Assembly: GCA_964440805.1 (NCBI GenBank)
Contig: CAYTTR010000030.1
Coordinates: 1-29,454, forward strand
Direction: 5' to 3'
From: CAYTTR01 sp964440805
Lineage (GTDB): Bacteria > Acidobacteriota > Aminicenantia > Aminicenantales > Aminicenantaceae
DNA: 29,454 nt
Below are positions 1-7,724 of this stretch, in pieces. A model generated the notes under the pieces. The model was given only the letters and a program-made list of their open reading frames with translations. It did no database searches and was not told where the DNA came from. Numbering within the stretch: position 1 is the stretch's first letter; each line of letters opens with the position of its first letter. The translations under genes and the position numbers were made by a program.

Positions 1-1
1 C

Positions 2-1678
2 TACACCAGATTTTTTGGAGCCAATTTCTTCATGAATGTAAAAGCATTTGCCTATCTGACTCAGTTCGACCTGCTGGCCAAAAATGATCAACCGAATTAC
101 TATGAATATACAACAGGATTAAACAGCGGAAGCTTTGGCTACAATGACCTTAATCCCCGCGACCGGTATTCAATTCAGGCTGATGGTACTTATTTTGTTG
201 AAAACTTTATGGGCAGCCACGAAATTAAGAGCGGCATTGAGTACATGGAAGGTGTTGGAGGCCGGACACTGGAATTTAACCGTCATCCTGAAAACGACAT
301 GAGTTTTATTTACACCTGGAATGGAGTTCCATTTTATGGCGTGTGGTATGCCCCTTATGAGGTTTTAGAAAAAAGCCGGAACATCTCTTGGTATCTTCAG
401 GATGCTTGGACCATCTCCGATAAGCTGACTGCCAATGTCGGTCTCAGATACGACCGGATGCAGGGAATTTATCCCCCTCAGATGCAAGATGAAGGAGACC
501 AGGAGCTCTTCGGCTATACCTACAACAGAGCCGTAACCGAAACAACAACCGCTTATACCTGGAACACACTTTCCCCCCGTATCGGTCTAATTTACGACCT
601 GCTGGGAGATGGAAAAACAATGCTTAAAACCAGTTTTTCCAGGTATTATGTAGCCAATCTGACGCAGTGGGTTACCCGCGGAAACCCCAACGGTTTTGTT
701 TATTATTCTGCCTACTTGAATTCTGATTACTCAATAAGCAGTCTCGCTGGCATCGGCTTGGCCGGACCTGAGTATGTTCCCAAGTACGGTTATGGAGATT
801 GGGATTTTAAAACTCCTTATACCGATGAATTTATTATCGGCTTTGAAAGGGAAATCTTTAGAGACACCTCTTTTGGAATCAGATACATCAGGAAGTGGTC
901 CAGAAACAACATTGAAGACGCGGATGTAAATAATCTTAACATTGACAAGCTTCTTAGTGACGGTGAGTACGAATGGCCGAATTTCCGCCCGGTAACCGTA
1001 ACTGATCCTTATGATGGTTCCACTGTAACTTTCTGGGAACGAATAACAGTTTATCCTTCTGAAGAGTACATGGTTAATCCTCCAGATGCCAACAGAGATT
1101 ACGACGGAGTTGAAGTAACCCTGGATAAGAGATATTCCAATGGCTGGCAGCTTAAAGCCTCCTATGTCTGGCAGAAGTCAAGAGGTTTGATCGGAACTGA
1201 TTTTGGCGACAGTTGGAGCGGAACCGGTTATTACAACAATCCCAATGCTCATATAAATGCTATCGGAAGATTCCCTCTGGAAAGAAGACACCAGGTGAAA
1301 ATTCAGGGAATGGTCAAAGGACCCTGGGGCATAAATCTGGGCGGTTACTTCAGATATCTTTCCGGACAGAAATATACCAGGAGCATAAGAAGTCAGGATC
1401 TTGGTTTGAGTCTCCCTCAAGGTAATGTGACTATCTATGCTGAAGAAAGAGGTTCGAGAGGATTACCTGATCTGAAGATACTGGATTTACGGCTTGAAAA
1501 AGCATTCAGGCTCGGGCAGACTACTTTTGCCGTTTTTGGAGATTGTTTCAACGTCTTCAACGACAACAAAGCAACAGGTGTATACTCCATTTCCAGTAAT
1601 CCGTCTATTGAATTCGAGAAGATGGAACGTATCCAGAATCCGAGAATATTCCAGCTCGGCGCCCGTTTTGAATGGTAA
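2..1678 (+). CDS. TonB-dependent receptor, Oar-like, C-terminal part (5' truncated by window edge)
   Basis: The reading frame is open from base 2, ten codons before the first ATG at 32, so this is the 3' part of a longer gene. The 558 visible residues are rich in alternating aromatic/polar strands and turns, as in an outer-membrane beta-barrel. The protein ends in Phe-Glu-Trp, a typical C-terminal aromatic for Bam-dependent barrel insertion. Segments such as LRYDRMQGIYPP, TDEFIIGFEREI and NVFNDN resemble the barrel of Oar/carboxypeptidase-regulatory TonB-dependent receptors, which import large substrates across the outer membrane. The N-terminal carboxypeptidase-like and plug domains would lie outside the window. 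Substrate cannot be told from the barrel. A strong terminator follows, so this is the last gene of its transcript. Confidence 0.88.
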   Translation, partial: YTRFFGANFFMNVKAFAYLTQFDLLAKNDQPNYYEYTTGLNSGSFGYNDLNPRDRYSIQADGTYFVENFMGSHEIKSGIEYMEGVGGRTLEFNRHPENDMSFIYTWNGVPFYGVWYAPYEVLEKSRNISWYLQDAWTISDKLTANVGLRYDRMQGIYPPQMQDEGDQELFGYTYNRAVTETTTAYTWNTLSPRIGLIYDLLGDGKTMLKTSFSRYYVANLTQWVTRGNPNGFVYYSAYLNSDYSISSLAGIGLAGPEYVPKYGYGDWDFKTPYTDEFIIGFEREIFRDTSFGIRYIRKWSRNNIEDADVNNLNIDKLLSDGEYEWPNFRPVTVTDPYDGSTVTFWERITVYPSEEYMVNPPDANRDYDGVEVTLDKRYSNGWQLKASYVWQKSRGLIGTDFGDSWSGTGYYNNPNAHINAIGRFPLERRHQVKIQGMVKGPWGINLGGYFRYLSGQKYTRSIRSQDLGLSLPQGNVTIYAEERGSRGLPDLKILDLRLEKAFRLGQTTFAVFGDCFNVFNDNKATGVYSISSNPSIEFEKMERIQNPRIFQLGARFEW

Positions 1679-1700
1679 GCCGTAGTAAAAACTGAAATTA

Positions 1701-1733
1701 AAAAGGGAGGCACAGACGTGCCTCCCTTTTTTT
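1701..1733 (+). terminator. Rho-independent terminator after the TonB-dependent receptor
   Basis: A perfect 9-bp stem (GGGAGGCAC, 1705-1713, with GTGCCTCCC, 1718-1726) encloses the 4-nt loop AGAC. Seven T follow at 1727-1733 and four A precede the stem, which can extend it. It lies 22 bp after the receptor stop codon. Confidence 0.93.
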
Positions 1734-1766
1734 ATCCTTTCTCTCTCACCAAAAGGGGAAAAAGCA

Positions 1767-2621
1767 ATGAAAAAATTAATATATGTTATAGGCACATTAA
1801 TTCTTTTTGCTCTAATTTTTCAGCCGCTCCTCTCAATAGACAAGCCGAAAAACATAATGCTTCTTTTTGATCTCAAGGATTACAATAAAGAAATAGACAG
1901 CACCATAGATTCCTTTTTTAAAAAAGCTGTTAGCTCAAGGGACCAGTTGATAGTAATGACCCCGGCAGGTAAGATTTACAGCTATTCCAGTAATATTCTT
2001 TCTGAATCCAGAAAAAAGGTTAGTCAAGAGATTAAGGATACATTAAGAAAACATACTTCTGTTGCTAGTTCTGATTATATGAATATTTACAATCAAATGC
2101 TCAGCATAGTGGATGAAATTAGGGATAATACCGGTTCACAAGATGTAAAAAACCTGATGGCCGCTTATGAGAACAACCGTAATGAGCTGAAAAGAACAAG
2201 AAAAATTAATGAAGCGCTTCTTTTAGAGTTTGCTGAAGTCTTTAAAAGATCCAAGGAAATTACCGGAGATACCGACAATCAAATTTATCTCTTTTTTCAG
2301 AGGGAAAACCGTCCCATACCTGATAGAGATACCATGAACAGAATCAGGGAAAATTCCCAGTTGGCCTTCAAAGCGGTTGAGGTATTCTTGGGAGAAAGGT
2401 CCAAAACAGATTTTGATGCAGAAAAAATAGCTGAAGAGTTAAATGAAGCTGGAGTGACATTTAATTTAATATATATTTCCAAAAAGGAATCTTCAACCCA
2501 GAGATATCAATTGATTGATAATGCCGGAGATTTTTACAGTGCAATGTCAAAGATTGTGGAAAAAACGGGTGGAAAGAAAATTACAACCACTCAGCCAAAA
2601 GTGATTTTTGAAGATTTATAA
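1767..2621 (+). CDS. Exported protein of unknown function, possible degenerate vWA-like domain
   Basis: 284 residues. The first 23 (MKKLIYVIGTLILFALIFQP...) form a signal peptide or anchor, so the product is exported. AAGGGGA about 9 nt upstream acts as ribosome binding site for the ATG. Residues about 28-75 read as strand-helix-strand (KNIMLLFDLKDYNKE ... QLIVMTPAGKIYSYS) and about 228-240 as another strand (VTFNLIYISKK). This is the pattern of a von Willebrand A fold, but the metal-binding DxSxS motif is replaced by DLKDY, so metal binding is doubtful. The middle (about 80-200) is charged and helical. Exported vWA-related proteins are common in Acidobacteriota-type genomes; that comparison is from memory. 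I do not recognise a specific family. The stop is 3 bp from the stop of the convergent TPR gene. Confidence 0.72.
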   Translation: MKKLIYVIGTLILFALIFQPLLSIDKPKNIMLLFDLKDYNKEIDSTIDSFFKKAVSSRDQLIVMTPAGKIYSYSSNILSESRKKVSQEIKDTLRKHTSVASSDYMNIYNQMLSIVDEIRDNTGSQDVKNLMAAYENNRNELKRTRKINEALLLEFAEVFKRSKEITGDTDNQIYLFFQRENRPIPDRDTMNRIRENSQLAFKAVEVFLGERSKTDFDAEKIAEELNEAGVTFNLIYISKKESSTQRYQLIDNAGDFYSAMSKIVEKTGGKKITTTQPKVIFEDL

Positions 2622-2624
2622 AAT

Positions 2625-3593
2625 TTATTTCATTCTTTCCAGTTGAATTATAAGTTCCTTGACAGAACTCACTTGAGGATCGTCTTCGGGGCTTAATTCA
2701 ACAAATTTATTAAAATAAGTGATGGAATTTTCTATTTCAGCTTTATTCAAATAACAATATCCCAATTTAAGATATGATTTAGGCCAATTAGGATTAATTT
2801 CTGCACTTTTTTTGTAATAAGTAATGGCTTCGTCGATTTTGCTTGAATTAAAAAGTATTTCAGCTACATTATAAGCCAGGGCGTGGTTTGAAGGGTCAAT
2901 GTTGATTGATTTTTCAAAATATTCTTTTGCTTTTTCCAAATCATCCAGGTCCATGTAAAGTTCTCCAAGACTGGCATACAATGAGGCAGCAGTTTTATTC
3001 TCTTTGAGGTCAGTCTGCTCTTCTTTTAATTTTTCTAAAACAAATTCAAATTCTTCGATAGCCTTATCATATTCCTTTAATTTAACATAACAGTTTCCAA
3101 GGTTTATTCTGGCTTCATATAAATCGGGCTGTTTTTCAATGAATTCTTTAAAAACAGAAACGGCTTTTTCATATTCGCCTTGGTCGTAAAGGTTTTCTCC
3201 TTTTTGGTAAATTGATTTTGGGTCCTCTTCATCGATTTGTTCAATATCGGTGCTTTCAATTAATAAAATTTCCTGGTCCGGATTTCTTATGGCGCTCACA
3301 TTAAGCTCCGGAATCACGGTTGGGTCATAACCTTCTTTGCTGACCGTAATTTTAACCATTGTTCTCCCCAGCCCCAGAAAAGACCAGACTCCATTTTCAT
3401 CGGTTTTAGTGGTCATCGAAAGATTATGAATTAATGATTCAAGCTCAACTTTGGCTCCTTCAACCGGGTTTCCGTCTTTATCTATTACCACCCCTTTAAG
3501 CCTTGCCTGGCCTCTTCCTTCCTGAGCGGTCAAGAAATAGTTTGATACTGTCATGAATATGAATAACACTATTAAAACTTTAATTTTTTTCAC
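2625..3593 (-). CDS. Exported carboxypeptidase-regulatory-like domain protein with five TPR repeats
   Basis: 322 residues, read from a GTG start with GGAG 8 nt upstream. Residues 1-23 are a signal peptide. Residues about 30-100 form a carboxypeptidase regulatory-like (Ig-type) beta sandwich (GVVIDKDGNPVEGAKVEL ... TDENGVWSFLGL), the same module found at the N terminus of Oar-type receptors. Residues about 126-304 hold five tetratricopeptide repeats with canonical Gly-Tyr/Ala-Pro spacing (for example LYDQGEYEKAVSVFKEFIEK and YMDLDDLEKAKEYFEKSI). Such proteins are periplasmic or surface scaffolds that bind partner proteins. No enzymatic motif is visible. A good promoter lies upstream at 3686-3715. 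It converges on the vWA-like gene with a 3-bp gap. Confidence 0.85.
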   Translation of the reverse strand: MKKIKVLIVLFIFMTVSNYFLTAQEGRGQARLKGVVIDKDGNPVEGAKVELESLIHNLSMTTKTDENGVWSFLGLGRTMVKITVSKEGYDPTVIPELNVSAIRNPDQEILLIESTDIEQIDEEDPKSIYQKGENLYDQGEYEKAVSVFKEFIEKQPDLYEARINLGNCYVKLKEYDKAIEEFEFVLEKLKEEQTDLKENKTAASLYASLGELYMDLDDLEKAKEYFEKSINIDPSNHALAYNVAEILFNSSKIDEAITYYKKSAEINPNWPKSYLKLGYCYLNKAEIENSITYFNKFVELSPEDDPQVSSVKELIIQLERMK

Positions 3594-3685
3594 TTTATTA
3601 CTCCATTAAATTTTATTTTCGTATGTTTTTTAGCTTCCATTTCTTTTTATTTTAAATTGATTTTTAAATGTCGGTCTGACAATGT

Positions 3686-3715
3686 AAAATATCATATGGA
3701 AGTCTATTTGGTCAA
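3686..3715 (-). promoter_or_regulatory. Candidate sigma70-type promoter of the TPR gene
   Basis: On the minus strand TTGACC (complement of 3710-3715) is followed after 18 bp by TATTTT (complement of 3686-3691). This lies about 95 bp upstream of the GTG start. The -35 element matches 5 of 6 consensus bases and the -10 element 4 of 6. Confidence 0.42.
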
Positions 3716-3770
3716 TAAAAGCACAATTACTATTGTATAATATCGATTTTCACAGAAGGCAATTCTCTAT

Positions 3771-3799
3771 TTGAAAAAAATGAGGGATTAAGCTATATT
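3771..3799 (+). promoter_or_regulatory. Candidate promoter of tRNA-Arg
   Basis: TTGAAA at 3771-3776, a 17-bp spacer, and TATATT at 3794-3799. A transcript starting near 3806 would carry about 43 nt of leader before the tRNA. Spacing and both hexamers fit a housekeeping sigma factor. Confidence 0.6.
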
Positions 3800-3848
3800 T
3801 TATTGCGCTAATCCAAGAGGAAGCCGGAAATCCCGGTTTTCCTTAAGT

Positions 3849-3925
3849 GCGCCCGTAGCTCAGCAGGATAGAGCGTCTGACTACGAATCAGAAGGTCGGG
3901 AGTTCGAATCTCTCCGGGCGCACCA
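3849..3925 (+). tRNA. tRNA-Arg (anticodon ACG), CCA encoded
   Basis: The acceptor stem GCGCCCG (3849-3855) pairs fully with CGGGCGC (3915-3921), followed by discriminator A and genomic CCA (3923-3925). The anticodon stem TCTGA/TCAGA encloses loop CTACGAA with anticodon ACG at 3883-3885. The T arm has the canonical TTCGAAT loop and one G-U pair in its stem. ACG is normally edited to ICG and reads CGU/CGC/CGA. The gene stands alone. An AT-rich restriction-modification fragment begins 25 bp after its 3' end, which suggests that the tRNA served as an integration site. Confidence 0.97.
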
Positions 3926-3950
3926 GGAAAATCCCACCGTTTTCAATAAG

Positions 3951-4142
3951 TTACCTTTGAGGAGATAAAGAAATTTCTTTGTTTTTTAGAGTCTCTGATA
4001 GTTTATTATAATAAAAAGTTTCCCAGTCTTTTATTGTTTTAGGATAACATTCTCTAATCCATAAGGACACAGGTCCAACGATATTTTTTTTATTTAATCC
4101 CCATCTATTAGTCGCCATATTCAAGATCCATTCCTTAGCCAT
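3951..4142 (-). pseudogene. MjaI-type restriction endonuclease, N-terminal remnant
   Basis: 63 residues. The opening (EWILNMATNRWGLNKK, then VGPVSLWIRECYP and KTIKDWE) matches my memory of the start of the MjaI restriction endonuclease family (CTAG-type enzymes). Family members are usually 200 or more residues, so this is only the N-terminal quarter, and it lacks the catalytic part. The frame ends 26 bp from the 3' end of tRNA-Arg, where the rest of the gene should be. Its ATG overlaps the methyltransferase stop by 8 nt (ATGGCTAA), the coupled arrangement of an intact R-M operon, so the truncation probably came later. The product is very probably inactive as a nuclease. The family assignment is from recall, without alignment. 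Confidence 0.7.
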
Positions 4143-5385
4143 TATGTCTTTCCTTCCATAATTTGATGAATTTATCTTTATGCATATGATGTTCAGATAA
4201 ATCTGGCGATGCTAAACCCGATTTTATAAGAAAGGCGTTTATAAAAATTTTATTCTTCAGATAAACATAAGATTTTGCAGTATTTGTATTGATTATTTTA
4301 CTATTATGAAATTTAAGAAAAATATTTTTCCTTAGCAAATATTTTCTTAGGTATTGTAGGGTGTCTTTTTTTTTGTCAATTTTGATTCCTAAAAATTTTA
4401 CTTTTAAACCTGTGTTTAGCTTTATCGTTTCTTCATTAATTATTTCAACAACTTTATATGTTCTGTCTCCATTAAATTTGAATTTATTGGGATCAATTTT
4501 CGGTTTTGCATCCTGAATTCTTGGATTATAGTTCGTTTTTGGGGATTTTGATGTTATTTCTTTTTTTTCTATGAATTTAATGTTGTCATGAAGTCCTGGT
4601 AAACTGCCTTTTATTCCTAATCTCTCTTTAATTATTTCAAGGAATTCTTTGTTTATTTCATAACCAATAGAATTTCTTTTAAGTTGAAGAGCCATTTTTA
4701 AGGTAGTTCCGCTCCCCATGAATGGATCCAATACAGTTTCCCCAGTAAAAGAAAACATTTTTATTAATCTCTTTGGCAATTCTTCAGGAAACATTGCCTC
4801 ATGGCCTATCTGTTTGGCTCCTCCAAAATACCAATGTCCAGAGAAGTAATTTTTCCATTCCTCTTTTGATAATTTTGATGCTTCTCTAATTTCTTTTTTA
4901 ACTTTTTTTCCTATACCTGGTTTTTTAAAAATGTTAATAAACTCATAATCAATTTCAATGATTCCATTTGGAGGAAAAGGGTAGGAACCCATTACGTTTG
5001 CTCCTCCTGTCGTATTCATAGTGGTTTTTTTCTGCCATATTATTGATCCCATAAAATCAAATCCTATTTGTTCACACTGAGCTATGAATTCAGCATGAAT
5101 TGGAACAACCTTATACTTTCCATATATTATTGACCGGGCAAACTGGTCGCCAATGTTTAAGCAGAATCTTCTCCCTTTTCTCAGAACCCGGTAACATTCT
5201 TTCCAAACACAATATAAATCTTTTAAATAATCATGAAGACTTTGACCAAATCCGATTTGCCCAGGGATTCCATAATCTTTTATATTCCAATAAGGAGGTG
5301 ATGTAATAATCAAATCAATTTCTTCATTTTTTATCTCTTCCATCGATTTGCTGTTTCCGAATATAATTTTTGCTTTAGTATCCAT
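4135..5385 (-). CDS. Beta-class DNA methyltransferase (probably N4-cytosine) with C-terminal SNase-like domain
   Basis: 416 residues, from an ATG preceded by AAGGAA. Catalytic motif IV, TSPPYW (residues 28-33), comes before the SAM-binding motif I, DPFMGSGTT (220-228). That order defines beta-class amino-methyltransferases, and SPPY favours N4-cytosine. The neighbouring MjaI-like endonuclease remnant suggests CTAG as target, which is inference. Residues about 305-414 form an extra domain resembling a staphylococcal nuclease OB fold: YKVVEIINEETIKL, VKFLGI, YVYLKNKIFINAFLIKSGLA. The nuclease acidic and arginine residues (DGDT, FRLLxVDTPE and DKYGR positions) are replaced, so it is probably a DNA-binding rather than cutting module. 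The gene is more AT-rich than its neighbours, a sign of transfer. With the nuclease truncated it is now an orphan methylase. Confidence 0.9.
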   Translation of the reverse strand: MDTKAKIIFGNSKSMEEIKNEEIDLIITSPPYWNIKDYGIPGQIGFGQSLHDYLKDLYCVWKECYRVLRKGRRFCLNIGDQFARSIIYGKYKVVPIHAEFIAQCEQIGFDFMGSIIWQKKTTMNTTGGANVMGSYPFPPNGIIEIDYEFINIFKKPGIGKKVKKEIREASKLSKEEWKNYFSGHWYFGGAKQIGHEAMFPEELPKRLIKMFSFTGETVLDPFMGSGTTLKMALQLKRNSIGYEINKEFLEIIKERLGIKGSLPGLHDNIKFIEKKEITSKSPKTNYNPRIQDAKPKIDPNKFKFNGDRTYKVVEIINEETIKLNTGLKVKFLGIKIDKKKDTLQYLRKYLLRKNIFLKFHNSKIINTNTAKSYVYLKNKIFINAFLIKSGLASPDLSEHHMHKDKFIKLWKERHNG

Positions 5386-5935
5386 TAATTATTCCTTCAT
5401 TTAATAAAGACGCTTTAGTTCTTTTTAATATTCTCATTCGATATTCAGGGAATTTATAGAATTTTTGAGTAAATATATAAAAAAAATCTTTAATATGTAT
5501 TGCATTTTTGTCTTTTTTAACTGGAAAGGCATTAAAATGTCACTTTTTATTTATGCCATCGGAATGAATGATAAAAAATAATATGTGTAACTGTCAATAT
5601 ATACAAAACAGGAGTTCCCCCATATATTTTAGGGATTATGTAGAAAATGGGGACATGTACCAATTTCAAACAATTTTTACAATATTAATATTTTATTAAA
5701 AGTTGAAATTGGTAACGTATCCCCATTTTCTTTCCGGGCAAATCCATATAATGCCCGGTTTAAACAAAAAAGTTCCCTACTTTTCAGCAATTCCACCTGT
5801 GATTCTATCTAACTGTACCTAAATGAATCAGTTAAGCTTCTTGGGGGTTAGTTTTTGGGGGAACTTCTGATACAAAAGCCCTATGACGAAAAGTGTGGTA
5901 GTGAGGGGAAGATAACAGCCAGGATAAACTTTCTC
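5386..5935. other. 550-bp intergenic region, right flank of the R-M remnant
   Basis: No convincing ORF. It holds the fold-back repeat at 5642-5731, listed separately. A smaller hairpin follows, with CCGGGCA at 5734-5740 and TGCCCGG at 5752-5758 separated by 11 nt, and no T tract on either strand. The methyltransferase promoter must lie in the AT-rich stretch 5390-5530, but I see no clear hexamer pair. 5760-5935 shows nothing recognisable and may contain the right boundary of the transferred segment. Confidence 0.5.
5642..5731. repeat. Fold-back (MITE/REP-like) inverted repeat
   Basis: Two arms of about 27-28 nt pair with few mismatches: GAAAATGGGGACATGTACC (start of left arm, 5643 on) and its near-complement ending at 5730, with about 33 nt of very AT-rich sequence between. 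The outer part of each arm has GGGGA/TCCCC, as in the shorter palindromic repeats elsewhere in this window. No coding capacity and no T tract, so a non-autonomous mobile or REP-like element is more likely than a terminator. Confidence 0.6.
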
Positions 5936-7717
5936 TCATAGCTCATTTTGTAGACCTCTGTTTCTGCTTATTACAAATTCTGTTGCATAAGAGTTCCATG
6001 ATGTCATTATCTGCAGGTTTTTACCATTTCTCCTTAGAGTAAGTTCCGTCAGTTCATTTTTGGGAATATTTTTCACCAACTCCTTGATTGATGCCGGTGA
6101 TTTTAATTTTTGACCGTTTATCTCCAGAATAATATCTCCTGCCCGCAGTCCGTTCTTATAGGCGGGGCTTTCCCGGTCAACAGACAGAACTTTTACTTCA
6201 TCCCCAGGCGGTCCGAAATTAAGGACACCGAAATAGATAAGTCTGCCTTTCCTTCTTTCAAGTGAAAGCCCGGCCCGGTCAATTATTTCCTTAAACTGTT
6301 CTAAAAATCCTTGCCCATAAAGATTTAGATATACAGAAAAATATTTTTCTCCGAGGATTTCCAGTAATGTTTTATCAATATCTTTTTTTGTGAGGTGAAG
6401 ACCGGTTTTTAAAAAATCTCTTTTTTCAAGCAGAAGCTGCAGGACCGAGTCAAAGCTTTTTTTATTTTTGGAGACGGTCTGAAGGTGAAGGTCAAGAGCA
6501 AATCCCAGACAGCATCCTTTACTGTAACTAAGTTCAAAAGCCTGCCTGTCGGAATAATATTGTCTGGAAATTTCATCCAGATTTAGCTCACAGAGAGAGT
6601 TGTTGTAGGTTGTCTCGAATTGTTTGGCCATAAAGGCAAAAAATTCATTTTCGTTGATCGTTCTTGAAGTGTACATATTTTTGTATTGATAATAGCGGGT
6701 TATTCCCTCTGTGAACCAGATAAGCGAGTAGTCATCCTGAGCCCTGCTTAAAGGAGGGCCGTTGGTGCCGTTCCAGAAATGGAAAATTTCATGGAATATG
6801 TGGGATTTTTTTTCCAGCCACCTCGGATCATTAAACCGGCGGCTGTAGTTAAGACAGGTCGACCAGCCGAGAAAATTTCCGCTCCCTTGTCCCGGCTGTT
6901 CAAAAACAAAGTGAAACAGAGCAAAAAATCTATTTAATGGGAAAAATTTAAATATCTTATAACCTGAATTTAGAGCTTCAATTATAACTTGGTTGAATTC
7001 ATCATCCGCAGCCGGCCCTTCACCCAGGAAAGCGGTTTCCAGAAGCAGGTTTTTTACTTTTAGGGAATAAGTTCTGTAACTGCCAAGCCCTATTAAACCG
7101 GAATTCAGATTATCTATTTCCGGAGGCTCAATTAGAATTATTCCGGCATCTGTACCCCAGCTGGTGGCTGCAGTCCAGTTTTCGGGAAGATCAAAGCGAA
7201 GCTTTATTTCTTCTATTATAATTCTGTTTGATCTCAGGAATTCCGGGTCGGGATGAATGAAAGCTGAGGCTGCAGGAAAGTAAAGATAGTTTTGACCGCG
7301 GAAGGGAAGCCGGACCATATTCAAAGTTGAGTAGGGAAATTGCGTGTTTATCATGTAGTCTATTTCAATCTCGGATATATCTTCGGTAGAAATTTTCCAT
7401 AGAAAGGGATCAATCTTTTCAATGGAGGAAATCTTTTCACCTTGACCGGTTGTCTCCAGTTTGGGTAACAATTCTTCCACTTTTTCCAGACGGCCGTAAT
7501 TGGCTGTCATTCTTATAAGAAATTTATCTGTCCTGATTCCGGAAATTTTCGCTTTAATGGAGAAGCTTTTATCATCTGTTTCAACAACTGAAATTAAATA
7601 TTCAAGCTTCAGGTGGTGACTTATCTTACTTTCAGGGATACTGCTTTTTAGCTGAATGGAATTCAGGAGGAGTCCTAATATTAGCAGCCCATTCAGATAT
7701 AAAACTTTCTTTTTCAT
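5936..7717 (-). CDS. Exported M61-family (glycyl aminopeptidase-like) metallopeptidase with PDZ domain
   Basis: 593 residues with an N-terminal signal peptide (residues 1-24, hydrophobic LLILGLLL). Zinc motif HEIFH at 309-313, and the third ligand in WFTEG (Glu337), 24 residues after the second His, the gluzincin spacing. A beta-rich N-terminal domain (about 35-220) precedes the catalytic helices. A PDZ domain lies at about 495-572 (YFGVLNFG, GLRAGDIILEINGQKL). This order (beta domain, catalytic, PDZ) and length match peptidase family M61. Members cleave N-terminal residues from peptides, often glycine or alanine; specificity here is not predictable. It is the second gene of an operon, starting 7 bp after the M1-like peptidase stop, with no strong ribosome binding site, so translation may be coupled. 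Confidence 0.88.
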   Translation of the reverse strand: MKKKVLYLNGLLILGLLLNSIQLKSSIPESKISHHLKLEYLISVVETDDKSFSIKAKISGIRTDKFLIRMTANYGRLEKVEELLPKLETTGQGEKISSIEKIDPFLWKISTEDISEIEIDYMINTQFPYSTLNMVRLPFRGQNYLYFPAASAFIHPDPEFLRSNRIIIEEIKLRFDLPENWTAATSWGTDAGIILIEPPEIDNLNSGLIGLGSYRTYSLKVKNLLLETAFLGEGPAADDEFNQVIIEALNSGYKIFKFFPLNRFFALFHFVFEQPGQGSGNFLGWSTCLNYSRRFNDPRWLEKKSHIFHEIFHFWNGTNGPPLSRAQDDYSLIWFTEGITRYYQYKNMYTSRTINENEFFAFMAKQFETTYNNSLCELNLDEISRQYYSDRQAFELSYSKGCCLGFALDLHLQTVSKNKKSFDSVLQLLLEKRDFLKTGLHLTKKDIDKTLLEILGEKYFSVYLNLYGQGFLEQFKEIIDRAGLSLERRKGRLIYFGVLNFGPPGDEVKVLSVDRESPAYKNGLRAGDIILEINGQKLKSPASIKELVKNIPKNELTELTLRRNGKNLQIMTSWNSYATEFVISRNRGLQNEL

Positions 7718-7724
7718 GAAATGA

